Source: Dehalococcoidia bacterium (GTDB taxonomy: Bacteria; Chloroflexota; Dehalococcoidia; UBA2979). From it: a DNA stretch of 64,000 nt. The number at the start of each line of letters is the position of its first letter. The first letter of the stretch is position 1. The stretch lies in NCBI GenBank assembly GCA_009692725.1, contig SHYP01000006.1, forward strand, positions 7,208-71,207, given 5' to 3'. This document shows positions 35,484 through 43,801 of the stretch, in pieces. The notes beneath the pieces are model-generated. The model was not told where the DNA came from, searched no databases, and saw nothing but the letters and a program-made list of their open reading frames with translations. Made by a program: the position numbers and the translations under genes.

Positions 35484-36083
35484 GTGAACTTCTGCCCGCG
35501 CTGTGGCACCCCGCTCGCGGCCCGCCCGGACGGCGGGCGGCCCCGTCCGGCGTGCCCGGCCGAAGGCTGCGGCTTCATCCACTACGGCGAGCACTCCATT
35601 GGCACCGGCGCCGTCGTCGTGCGCGGGGAGCGCGTGCTGCTGATCGAGCGCCGCACCGCGGACCGCGTCTGGTGGCAGATCCCCGGCGGCTTCGTCGAGG
35701 TAGACGAGCCGATCGACGCGGCCATCGAGCGCGAGGTGCTGGAGGAGACCGGCGTGACCGCGCGCGTCGTCGACGTGCTCGGCTTCCGCCACGCGCCGGC
35801 GCTGCAGCCCGCACCCGTGGCCTCGAGCATCTACGCGGCCTCGAACATCTACGTCGTCTTCCGCCTCGAAGCGCTGGCCGGCGAGCCCCGCCCCGACGGC
35901 GAAGAATCGTTCGATGCGTGCTTCCTCACGCGCGCGGAGATCGAGCAGCGCCCTGGGGTCTCCGCGATGTCGCTGTGGGCGGCGCGCAAGGTGTGGGACG
36001 GCGAGACCACGCGCGGCCTCCACCGCGAGCCGGAGATCCCCGGCCTGCAGCGCCCCGGCCACACGCTCTACGGGCGCGCGTAA
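35484..36083 (+). CDS. NUDIX hydrolase with N-terminal zinc ribbon
   Basis: A 199-residue protein. Residues 1-35 form a ribbon: CPRCGTPL and later a CPAEGC pair. The NUDIX box GGFVEVDEPIDAAIEREVLEE continues to TGV and fits the Gx5Ex7REUxEExGU consensus. It hydrolyses a nucleoside diphosphate linked to another group; ribbons of this type occur in NADH pyrophosphatases, but the substrate cannot be assigned. The GTG at 35484 starts at the ribbon. It is divergent from the molybdopterin-like gene. Confidence 0.85.
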   Translation: MNFCPRCGTPLAARPDGGRPRPACPAEGCGFIHYGEHSIGTGAVVVRGERVLLIERRTADRVWWQIPGGFVEVDEPIDAAIEREVLEETGVTARVVDVLGFRHAPALQPAPVASSIYAASNIYVVFRLEALAGEPRPDGEESFDACFLTRAEIEQRPGVSAMSLWAARKVWDGETTRGLHREPEIPGLQRPGHTLYGRA

Positions 36084-36108
36084 GGGAGCCGGATCCCGGC
36101 TCCCTTAC
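36080..36108. terminator. Bidirectional hairpin terminator
   Basis: A perfect 13-bp stem (36080-36092 with 36096-36108) with a 3-base loop overlaps the NUDIX stop codon and lies 20 bases from the stop of the convergent binding-lipoprotein gene. It can end transcripts from both sides. Confidence 0.8.
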
Positions 36109-36127
36109 GCGACGCATTGACGCGACG

Positions 36128-37927
36128 CTACTTGTCGATCCACACCCCTGCGATCTGGTTGCCGAAGTCGTAGAACGAGCTGCCGCTGCCGTACGCGTGC
36201 CCCGAGCGTAGCCCGCGCACCCACGGCTGGAACGCCTCGAACGACGTCGCGTTCGTCGACACCGGGCGGTAGACCTGGTCCAGCGACTTGTCCCAGATCT
36301 TCTTGTGCAGTTCGCGCCGCGTCTTCGGGTTCAGCTCCACCTGCTGCGCCTCGGACCAGCCGTCGATCTCCGCATCGTTGACGTGATCGCGGTTGCCGGG
36401 CGACTTTGAGTGGATCTGGTTGTAGAAGTACGTGTCCGCCTCGTGACCGAGTGGCAGGTAGCCCCAGCTCAGCGCATCCGGGAACTTGCCCGTCTGCAGC
36501 TGCGAGTTGTACTCGGTGTAGTCCATCTTCTGCGCTCGGTACGTGATGCCGACCTGGCGCAGCTGGTCCACGAGCAGGTCCGCCCGCTGCGAGAACGACG
36601 CCCCGTACTCGTAGTAAGGCGCGTCAACGCTGAGCGAGGTGGCGCCTGCTGCCTGCAGCAGCTGCTTTGCCTCGTCCGGCGCGTAGCGCACCCACTTGCC
36701 CATCGCGCCGTTCTCGATCGTCGGCGCAGCGTCCAGCACGAACGGCCACGGGATCGTCGGGTACGAGTAGCCGAGGCCCTCGAAGAGCGTGTCGTTGATC
36801 GTCTTGCGGTTGATCGCGAGCGACAGCGCGCGCCGCACGCGCACGTCCTGCCACTTCGCGTTCTGCAGGTTGAGCAGCGGCACCGCACCGGAGCTCGAGG
36901 TCGGCGCGAGCATGCTCACCTGGATGGTGGGGTTCGACTCGATGACTGCGCGGATCGCCTTCAAGTTCTCGAACGAGCCAAGCGGGTGGTCGACCTGCCC
37001 GACACGGAACGCGGCCAGTCGCGCCGCCGGGTCCGGGATGATGCGGCACTCGACGCCGTCGAGCAGCACCTCGCGCTCGAAATACGTCGGGTTGCGCTCG
37101 AGCTTCACCTGCGCCCCCGCGACCGCCTCCTTCAGGATCATCGGACCGGTGCCGATCACCTGCTTGTCGATGGTGCCGGCGTCGACGAGCTCGTGCGGGA
37201 AGATCGTCTGGTAGCGGCCGCCGAGCGGGATCAGGAAGTCAACCGCCGGCTTCGAGAGCGTGATCTTGACGGTTGTGGCATCGACGGCGTCGATGGACGC
37301 CACGTTCTTCCAGTACGACTGGTACAGGCCTTCCTTGCGATAGCGCTCGAACGCGAACTTCACGTCGGCGGCCACGAAGTCGCGCCCGTTCAGCGGCGGG
37401 AGGTTCTGCCACTTTACGCCGGGACTGAGCTTGAACGTGTAGGTGAGCCCGTCCGGCGTCTGCTCCCAGGTCTTCGCGAGCTCCGGCTCGACCGTCAGCG
37501 CGAACGGGTTGACGCCGGGGCCCGCCGCGTACCCGATCAGCCGGTTGTAGACGTAGTTGGGGATGGTGATCGACCCACCGGCGGACGACTTGATCGGGTC
37601 GAGCGGCCCGACGTCCCACGTCACGCCATCGACGAAGGTGCCGCCGCGCTTCGGCTGCTTGCCCGCCGGTTCTGCGTACTGGTAGGGAAACGGGTTGCCC
37701 TCCGCCCAGTACCAGCCGGCCGGCAGCTTCTCTGGGCGCTTGGCGGTGGTGCTGACGAGCTGCTCCGCGCCGCCCGCAGGCGCGCTCGCGACCGGCGCTT
37801 CGTCGTCGCCGCCGCAGCCGAGCAGCGCCGCGCCGGCGAGGCCGGCGGCACCCAGCGCCCCTGCTCGCAGCACCGCTCGCCGTCCGCTGCTGCGGCCGAG
37901 GGCTGTGTAGTTCTCGATACCGGACAT
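36128..37927 (-). CDS. Family 5 ABC substrate-binding lipoprotein (copy 2)
   Basis: A 599-residue oligopeptide-type binding lipoprotein with a Tat-like GRRAVLRAG signal and lipobox ending ALLGC. It is a paralogue of 7117-8874: both carry TWDVGPxDP, PNxVYNRLIG, WQNLPPLNGR, VIGTGPMILKEA and a C-terminus ending IDK or LDK after a Gly/Trp-rich stretch. The ATG at 37927 follows GAGGAG. No transporter genes adjoin it, so permease and ATPase must be encoded elsewhere, or it acts as a receptor. It is divergent from the CoA-transferase gene. Confidence 0.88.
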   Translation of the reverse strand: MSGIENYTALGRSSGRRAVLRAGALGAAGLAGAALLGCGGDDEAPVASAPAGGAEQLVSTTAKRPEKLPAGWYWAEGNPFPYQYAEPAGKQPKRGGTFVDGVTWDVGPLDPIKSSAGGSITIPNYVYNRLIGYAAGPGVNPFALTVEPELAKTWEQTPDGLTYTFKLSPGVKWQNLPPLNGRDFVAADVKFAFERYRKEGLYQSYWKNVASIDAVDATTVKITLSKPAVDFLIPLGGRYQTIFPHELVDAGTIDKQVIGTGPMILKEAVAGAQVKLERNPTYFEREVLLDGVECRIIPDPAARLAAFRVGQVDHPLGSFENLKAIRAVIESNPTIQVSMLAPTSSSGAVPLLNLQNAKWQDVRVRRALSLAINRKTINDTLFEGLGYSYPTIPWPFVLDAAPTIENGAMGKWVRYAPDEAKQLLQAAGATSLSVDAPYYEYGASFSQRADLLVDQLRQVGITYRAQKMDYTEYNSQLQTGKFPDALSWGYLPLGHEADTYFYNQIHSKSPGNRDHVNDAEIDGWSEAQQVELNPKTRRELHKKIWDKSLDQVYRPVSTNATSFEAFQPWVRGLRSGHAYGSGSSFYDFGNQIAGVWIDK

Positions 37928-37957
37928 TTGGGGCTCCTCTCGCCTGATAACGCAGAT

Positions 37958-37971
37958 AATGGCACGCCATT
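37958..37971. promoter_or_regulatory. Possible operator dyad
   Basis: The inverted repeat AATGGC-AC-GCCATT lies 31-44 bases upstream of the binding-lipoprotein ATG, within an AT-richer patch of the divergent promoter region. It could bind a regulator or be chance. Confidence 0.3.
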
Positions 37972-38073
37972 TCGTTACGGTATGCGCGGCGAACGTGCAC
38001 GCCGGGGCGCCGCACATCACGCACGTGGTAGATTGCGTCCGCTAAGGGCGGTGCGGCAGCAGGGAGGTGAACG

Positions 38074-39357
38074 ATGGGCGGCGCGCTCGACGGGGTGAAG
38101 GTGCTGGAGGTCTCGCAGATCGTGGCCGGGCCGTACTGCGGGCTGAACCTCGCGGACCTCGGCGCCGATGTCGTGAAGGTCGAGCCGTTCGCGGGCGAGG
38201 GCTCGCGCGCCTCGGGCAGCTTCTTCCCGGGGGAGAGCAAGGGCTTCCACTCGCTGAACCGCGGCAAGCGCTCGCTCGTGCTCGACCTGCAGAAGCAGGA
38301 GGCGCGGGCGCTCGTGCACCGGCTGATCGCGGGCTTCGACGTGTTCCTGATCAACGCCCGCGCGGGCGTGCCGCAGAAGCTGCAGGTCGACTACGATACG
38401 CTGACGAAGTATCGCCCGGACCTGATCTACTTCGAAAACACGGGCTTCGGGCGGCGGGGGCCGCTGGCGCAGCGAGCCGGCTCGGATGCGGTCGCGCAGG
38501 CGTACTCGGGGCTCGCCGCCGGCGACAGCAAGGTCGACCAGTACGGCGCGCCGGATATCGTGAGCGCGACCGCGCCGGCCGACTACCAGGCTGGCCTCGC
38601 CGGCGCGATGGGCATCTGCGCCGCGCTCTTCCACCGAGAGCGCACGGGGCGCGGCCAGTACGTGGAGACATCGCTGCTGCAGGCGGCGCTCGCCGTGCAG
38701 GGGACGCGCGTGTCGCGGCTGCCGGCCATCGACGCCGTCACGACGGACGTCGCGCTCGCGCGCATGCGCGAGGTGCAGGCCGCCGGCGGCTCGTATCGCG
38801 AGCAGATCGAGGCGCGCGGCAGCCTCTTCGACACGATGGGACGCGCCGCCGCGCGACTCTGGTACGGCGGCTACGCCGTGAAAGACGGTGGCGTGATCCT
38901 CGGCGCGCTGACCCCGCTCAACCGCGACCAGATGCGCCGCGCCGTCGGCATCGACGACGACCCGTCGGCGGACCCCGAGTTCAACTCGATGGACCCGGAG
39001 AGCCGCAAGCTCGTGGACGCGACGCTCGCCCGGATGCGCGCGATCATGCTCACGAAGACGATGGACGAGTGGGTCGAGATCTTCAATCGCGCGGGCGCGC
39101 CGATCTCGAAGGTCAACTTCCCGGAGGACGTCGCCGACGACCCGCAGGTCGCGGCGATGGGCTACATGCTGGAGCTCGAGCATGAGCTCACCGGCCCGGA
39201 GCGCATGGTCGGGCCGGTCGTGTTCATGTCGGACACGCCGACCGGCAGCACGCGCCCGTCGCCGCCGCTGGGCCGGCACACCGACGAGGTGCTGCGCGAG
39301 CACGGGCTGAGCGACGCCGAGATCGCGGGGCTACGCGCCTGCGGCGCCGTGGCGTAA
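38074..39357 (+). CDS. CaiB/BaiF-type (class III) CoA-transferase
   Basis: A 427-residue class III CoA-transferase. It starts LDGVKVLEVSQIVAGPYCG, then LADLGADVVKVEP, LNRGKRSLVLDL, and the catalytic Asp is in APADYQAGLAGAMG near residue 168. The C-terminal GPPLGxHTxEVL-type end reads SPPLGRHTDEVLREHG. It moves CoA between organic acids. The ATG at 38074 follows GGGAGG. Context with thiolases, crotonase and binding proteins suggests catabolism of an imported organic acid. Confidence 0.9.
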   Translation: MGGALDGVKVLEVSQIVAGPYCGLNLADLGADVVKVEPFAGEGSRASGSFFPGESKGFHSLNRGKRSLVLDLQKQEARALVHRLIAGFDVFLINARAGVPQKLQVDYDTLTKYRPDLIYFENTGFGRRGPLAQRAGSDAVAQAYSGLAAGDSKVDQYGAPDIVSATAPADYQAGLAGAMGICAALFHRERTGRGQYVETSLLQAALAVQGTRVSRLPAIDAVTTDVALARMREVQAAGGSYREQIEARGSLFDTMGRAAARLWYGGYAVKDGGVILGALTPLNRDQMRRAVGIDDDPSADPEFNSMDPESRKLVDATLARMRAIMLTKTMDEWVEIFNRAGAPISKVNFPEDVADDPQVAAMGYMLELEHELTGPERMVGPVVFMSDTPTGSTRPSPPLGRHTDEVLREHGLSDAEIAGLRACGAVA

Positions 39358-39404
39358 CAGACGCGCGTGAGCGCGCGCTGCGCGGCGTCGCCGAGCCGGA
39401 CCGC

Positions 39405-40334
39405 TTATCGCCGGCGCCTTGCCGCGGCGGCGGCGGCGCGCGCGCGCGCCCAGCGCCAGCCGCGCTCGACCGCGCGGCGGCTCAGCCCGGGGAGCCGCTC
39501 GGTGACGGTGCGCCGTTGCGGGGCGAAGTGGCCGCCGATGGCGTCGCGATACGGCCGGCCGACGCGCGCGGCGTAGGCGCCGAAGCCCTCCTGCCGGAGC
39601 GGCGCCCAGTCCTGGCGGTACGGCGTCGCCAGGTGGTCCCGGCCCACGTTGCGCGCGGAGACGAGGAACGCCAGCCCGACGCCGCTCGAGACCTCGAGCA
39701 GCGAGCGCCCTTCGAGGCGAGACGCCTGCACGAGCCCGTCGAACAGCGCCGCCAGCTCGGCGGGGGCGGGCAACGCCGTTGCGTCACGGCGCAGCTCGTC
39801 GAGCGAGCGGCGCAGCTCGGCGAACTCGAGTGGCGGCAGGTCGATCATGCGCGCGGCGCTGCCGGTGGTGCCCTCGAGCGCGCCGACAAGCTGGTCGACC
39901 GATTCAAAGCGCGTGCCTTCGGCGAGCAGGCCCGTCGCGTGCAGCTCGCTCTCGAGCGCGCGCAGGTAGACGCGCGAGCCGCGCAGCACGTCCGCCGCGC
40001 CCGCGAGCAGCCAGAGCGGCGAGAAGCCGAACGCAGCGATCGAGCCGAGCTCGACGATGTTGCCGGCGGCCTTCTTCACCGCGACGTCGCCCGCGCCGAG
40101 CGCCCCGGGCTCCGCGCCCGCCGCTGGCGCGACGCCGCCGACGAGCTCGACGGCGATGCGCAGCGCGTTCTTCGCGCTCGCCTCGTACAGCCGCGAGCGG
40201 CGCACGAACCGCGGCAGCGTGAGCTGCGCCGTCTCCTGCACCGCGCCGCCGATGCCTGCGAACAGCGCGCGCAGCGTGCGCTCCGGCAGGCTCAGCACGT
40301 AGCGCGCGGACTCGCCCAAGCGCTGCATCGACAT
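39405..40334 (-). CDS. Conserved-looking protein, unknown
   Basis: A 309-residue, mostly helical protein. The N-terminal half has a hydrophobic stretch AAGNIVELGSIAAFGFSPLWLLAGAADVLRG split by charged turns, which could be one or two membrane-associated helices. The second half reads LVSARNVGRDHLATPYRQDW, with aromatic and charged residues as in a folded domain. The basic Ala/Arg tail is likely disordered. No family recognised. It ends 47 bases from the CoA-transferase gene and follows the SDR gene by 10 bases, so those two are probably co-transcribed. Confidence 0.55.
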   Translation of the reverse strand: MSMQRLGESARYVLSLPERTLRALFAGIGGAVQETAQLTLPRFVRRSRLYEASAKNALRIAVELVGGVAPAAGAEPGALGAGDVAVKKAAGNIVELGSIAAFGFSPLWLLAGAADVLRGSRVYLRALESELHATGLLAEGTRFESVDQLVGALEGTTGSAARMIDLPPLEFAELRRSLDELRRDATALPAPAELAALFDGLVQASRLEGRSLLEVSSGVGLAFLVSARNVGRDHLATPYRQDWAPLRQEGFGAYAARVGRPYRDAIGGHFAPQRRTVTERLPGLSRRAVERGWRWARARAAAAAARRRR

Positions 40335-40344
40335 CGTGCGCGAG

Positions 40345-41151
40345 CTAGTAGTAGATCGCGCGCGGCGCGCCGCCGCCGGCCGCGATGGCGTCGCCGTTGA
40401 TCGCCGCCGACTTCGGTGACGCGAGGAACGCGATCAGGTTCGCGATCTCCTCCGCGCTGACCAGCCGGCGGATCGAGTTCGCCTGCGCCATGCGCGCCTC
40501 GACGGCTGCCTCGCTCGTGCCGTCGCGCTCGGCGCGGCGCGCGATCACGCCTGCGGTCGCCTCGGTGCGCGTGAGTCCGGGATGCACGACGCTCACCTGG
40601 ATGCCGTGCGGGCCGAGCTCGTCGGCGAGCTGCTTCGTGAGCGCCGCGACGCCCGCGTTGCGCACCGTGCCGATAAGCGAGCCGGTCTGGCGAGCGGCAA
40701 GCCCGCCGATGTTGATGATGCGGCCCCAGCCGTGCTCGCGCATGTGCGGCGCCACCGCACGCGCGCAGCGCATGTAGCCCAGCAGCTTCACGTTCACGTC
40801 GTCCCAGAACAGCGCGTCGGTGATCTCGTCGATGGTGGGCGGTGGGGCCTGCCCGCCCGCCTGCGCGGCCGCGTTGACCAGGATGTCGATGCGCCCCAGC
40901 TCGCGGGCGACCGCCTTGACCATCGCGCGCACGGATGCGTCGTCGCCGGTGTCGGCGCTCACGGCGAGCACGCGCGGTGCGCCGGCGCCCGCGCCGCGCA
41001 GCTCGGTCGCGGCGGCGTCGAGCGCCCCGCGATCGCGTGCGACGAGGCAGACCGCCGCGCCCTCGGCGACGAGCTGTCGCGCGACGGCCTTGCCGATGCC
41101 GCGGCTGCCGCCGGTGACGATGGCGACCTTGCCCGCCAGTTCGAGGTCCAT
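40345..41151 (-). CDS. SDR-fold protein lacking the catalytic triad
   Basis: A 268-residue Rossmann-fold protein with the NAD(P)-binding motif TGGSRGIG at residues 14-21 and ILVNAAA. Where active SDRs have Ser in NISS and YxxxK, this protein reads NIGG and GTVRN, so Ser, Tyr and Lys are all replaced. The remaining landmarks (ALTKQLADELG, VVHPGLTRTE, IAFLASPKSAAINGD) are normal. The ATG at 41151 starts the conserved domain. It may bind cofactor or acyl-CoA without classical dehydrogenase chemistry, or use other residues. Confidence 0.85.
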   Translation of the reverse strand: MDLELAGKVAIVTGGSRGIGKAVARQLVAEGAAVCLVARDRGALDAAATELRGAGAGAPRVLAVSADTGDDASVRAMVKAVARELGRIDILVNAAAQAGGQAPPPTIDEITDALFWDDVNVKLLGYMRCARAVAPHMREHGWGRIINIGGLAARQTGSLIGTVRNAGVAALTKQLADELGPHGIQVSVVHPGLTRTEATAGVIARRAERDGTSEAAVEARMAQANSIRRLVSAEEIANLIAFLASPKSAAINGDAIAAGGGAPRAIYY

Positions 41152-41374
41152 CGATGCGCTCGTTCCTGGTGCACGCTGATGCGCGGCACGCGATCGCGCG
41201 CGACGCGGCGCGCTCCTGCGTAGTCTACGTCCCGTCGCGGTGTTCGAGCGGCGCGCCGGCGCCGGTTCGCGTCGGCGGTGGCTCGCCGGCCGCTCGTCGT
41301 GACGCACGCTCCCGTACCATGGATGCCGCCGGGCGCCAGCAACGCCCGGTCGTGCGGGGGCGTGGAGGAGGCGC

Positions 41375-41514
41375 ATGCCTGCCAGCGTGGGCCTGCAGGC
41401 CGGCGATCGAACGGTCACGATCACGAACCCGCAGAAGGTCTTCTTCCCCGAGCGCGGCTACACGAAGCTCGACCTCGCGCGCTACTACCTCGACGTGGGG
41501 GAGGCGGCGCGGCG
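41375..41514 (+). pseudogene. 5' fragment of a LigD-type polymerase gene
   Basis: From the ATG at 41375, with a GGAGGAGG ribosome site, about 45 codons read VTITNPQKVFFPERGYTKLD then LARYYLDVGEAA. This is the start of the LigD primase-polymerase domain used in bacterial non-homologous end joining. The similarity stops abruptly near 41510, and the frame becomes Arg/Ser-rich and terminates at 41722. Nothing of the polymerase active site remains. Confidence 0.7.
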
Positions 41515-42327
41515 CGGGGCGGGCTCGACTTCGGCGCGTTGCAGCAGCGGCTGCACCCCGCGGAGTCGCGCGTACGACGGCTGGCGCAGGAGACGCTTGC
41601 GACGTTCGTCGCGTTCGACCTGCTCGCGCACGGGCAGCGCGACCTGCGCGCGGCGCTCGCGCAACGGCGCCGCGCAGAGCTCGTCGCGCTGCTCGCCGCG
41701 ACGATGCCGCCGCTGCTGCTGACGCCTGCAACCACGGTGCACGCACTCGCCCGCGAATGGTTCGATTCGTTCGAGGGGGCGGGCTTCGACGGCGTAGTCG
41801 CGAAGCGCCTCGACCAGCCGTACGTGGAGGGCGAGCGCGTGATGGTGAAGGTGAAGCACCGGCGCACGGCGGACTGCGTGGTGACCGGCTTCCGCTGGCA
41901 CAAGGACGAGGCCGGGACCGGCGTCGGCTCGCTGCTGCTGGGGCTGTACGACGGTGCGGGCGTGTTGCACCACGTCGGCCACGCGGCGAGCTTCACCGCG
42001 GCGCAACGGCGCGCGCCCGTCGACGTGCTCAGCGCGTACATCACCGCGGATGCGGCGGCGGGCTTCGGGCGCGGGCGCACGCCGGACGCGCCGAGCCGCT
42101 GGTCGGGCGGCCGTGACGCGGACTGGGTGCGGCTGTGGCCGGAGCTCGTGTGCGAGGTCGCGTTCGACCAGATGCAGGGCGACCGCTTCCGCCACGGGTC
42201 GACGTTCATGCGCTGGCGCCCGGACAAGCCGTCCACCGCGTGTGGCTACGACCAGCTCGCGTCGGCGGTGCCGGCCGACTTCCAGCACCTGTTCGACAGC
42301 GCCAGCACTCTCGCGCTCGACGGGTAG
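41515..42327 (+). pseudogene. 3' part of an ATP-dependent DNA ligase
   Basis: Starting near 41521, in a different frame from the polymerase fragment, the sequence encodes the later adenylation domain and the OB domain of an ATP-dependent DNA ligase: LDFGALQQRLHPAESRV, motif III FVAFDLLA, motif IV FDGVVAKR, motif V MVKVKHRRTADCVV, and C-terminal FMRWRPDKP. The N-terminal part with the nucleotidyl lysine motif KxDG is absent. The joined halves look like a deletion between two neighbouring repair genes, or a misassembly. It cannot make an active ligase as written. Confidence 0.75.
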
Positions 42328-42496
42328 GGGCGGGCCCGTAGGGGGTATCCCACGCTCCACGCGGGCGCGGCCCCGTGTTTGCCCGAACGTCCCCGGACCG
42401 CGTGACCTCGTGCTCTTCGTCACAAACGCCGCAGCTCCGAGGCTGGGGGTCGCGGTTTCGCGCCGTGTGGCGGCCGGGTGTGCGTGAGGAGGCAGC

Positions 42497-43756
42497 GTGA
42501 AGGCAGCTATCGCGGCGGCGCTCGGCGTCGCCATCGCAGCGATCTTGATGTCGACGATGGCCCTTGTCGACGCGGGCGGGGAGGGCAGCGCGGAGGCGAG
42601 CGCGCACGAGGTGGAGGTCACGCTCGGCGACCTGTTCATTCGCCCGGAGACGCTGAACGTCCCCGGCGGCTCGCCGATCGTGCTCGCGGTGAAGAATACG
42701 GGCGGCGTGGAGCACGATCTCTCGCTCGAAGGCGGGCCGGCGACGCCGCGGCTGCGACCGGGTGCGGCTGGGGAGCTGAAACTCGGCGCGCTCAAGGCGG
42801 GCAGCTACAAGCTGCTGTGCACGGTGCCGGGGCACGCCGACGCCGGCATGCGCGCGACGCTCACCGTGACGGAGGGCGGCGCGACGGCGCCCCCCACCGG
42901 CGCGGCGACGCACACGATGACGGCCGACAAGATGGACGAGTCGTACATGGCGGGTGTGAAGGCGTTCCCTGCGAAGACGGCGGGCGCCGGCAACCAGCTG
43001 ATGACACCGCGCATGGACGGCAACGTGAAGGTCTTTGAGCTGACCGCGTCGGCGTTCGAATGGGAAGTGGCGCAGGGCGATACGCGCCAGGCGATGGGCT
43101 ACAACCAGCAGGTGCCGGGGCCGCAGATCCGCGTGCGCGTCGGCGACCGCGTGCGCATCGTGTTGCACAACCGGCTCCCGGAGTCGACGGCGATCCACTT
43201 CCACGGGCTCGTGGTGCCGAACGACCAGGACGGCGTGCCGGGGATCACACAGCCGCTGGTGAAGCCGGGCGCCGACTACACGTACGAGTTTACCGTGCGC
43301 AACGCGGGCTCGCACATGTACCACTCGCACATGAACGGCGCGAACCAGATTCCTGCGGGCTTGCTCGGCGCGTTCATCGTGGAGGACAACGTCACGCCGA
43401 ACGTGACGCAAGACGTGCTGATGGTGGTGAACGACGGACCGCTGGGCTGCACGCTGAACGGCAAGGGCTTCCCCGCGACCACCCCCATCGTGGCGAAGCA
43501 GGGCGACACCATCCGCATCCGCTACATGAACGAGGGGCTGCAGATCCACCCGATGCACCTGCACGGCATCTCGCAGCGCGTGATCACGCAGGATGGTTTC
43601 CCGCTGCCGCAGCCGTACTCCGCGGACACCGTGCTCATCGCGCCGGGGCAGCGCCTACCTGCGCTGCAACTAGCGGGCCGGGAAGCTCGCGTCTCCCGGT
43701 CGCTATCGCCCGGTTGGCCCGCCGAACGCCTCCCGCGCCGATACTGTGTACACTGA
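42497..43756 (+). CDS. Multicopper oxidase with N-terminal cupredoxin, C-terminally truncated
   Basis: A signal helix (VAIAAILMSTMALV) precedes a cupredoxin domain with type 1 copper ligands: His in GVEHDL, Cys in LLCTVPGH, the following His and a Met. A multicopper oxidase region follows, with IHFHGLVV, MYHSHMNGAN and HPMHLHGISQ. The last motif, HCHxxxH, is missing: after VLIAPGQR the reading becomes unrelated Leu/Arg-rich sequence to the stop. About 60 residues seem lost, so the type 1 and trinuclear sites of the oxidase cannot be complete. The GTG at 42497 follows GAGGAGG. Confidence 0.75.
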   Translation: MKAAIAAALGVAIAAILMSTMALVDAGGEGSAEASAHEVEVTLGDLFIRPETLNVPGGSPIVLAVKNTGGVEHDLSLEGGPATPRLRPGAAGELKLGALKAGSYKLLCTVPGHADAGMRATLTVTEGGATAPPTGAATHTMTADKMDESYMAGVKAFPAKTAGAGNQLMTPRMDGNVKVFELTASAFEWEVAQGDTRQAMGYNQQVPGPQIRVRVGDRVRIVLHNRLPESTAIHFHGLVVPNDQDGVPGITQPLVKPGADYTYEFTVRNAGSHMYHSHMNGANQIPAGLLGAFIVEDNVTPNVTQDVLMVVNDGPLGCTLNGKGFPATTPIVAKQGDTIRIRYMNEGLQIHPMHLHGISQRVITQDGFPLPQPYSADTVLIAPGQRLPALQLAGREARVSRSLSPGWPAERLPRRYCVH

Positions 43757-43801
43757 TACCCCCGAGCCGCGAATCCCCAGGCCGCGAATCCGAGGTACCA
43801 C

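Noticed and set aside
41278..41520. Intact N-terminus for the ligase in its own frame
   Set aside because: That frame upstream of 41520 is Arg/Pro-rich, overlaps the polymerase fragment and has no KxDG motif.
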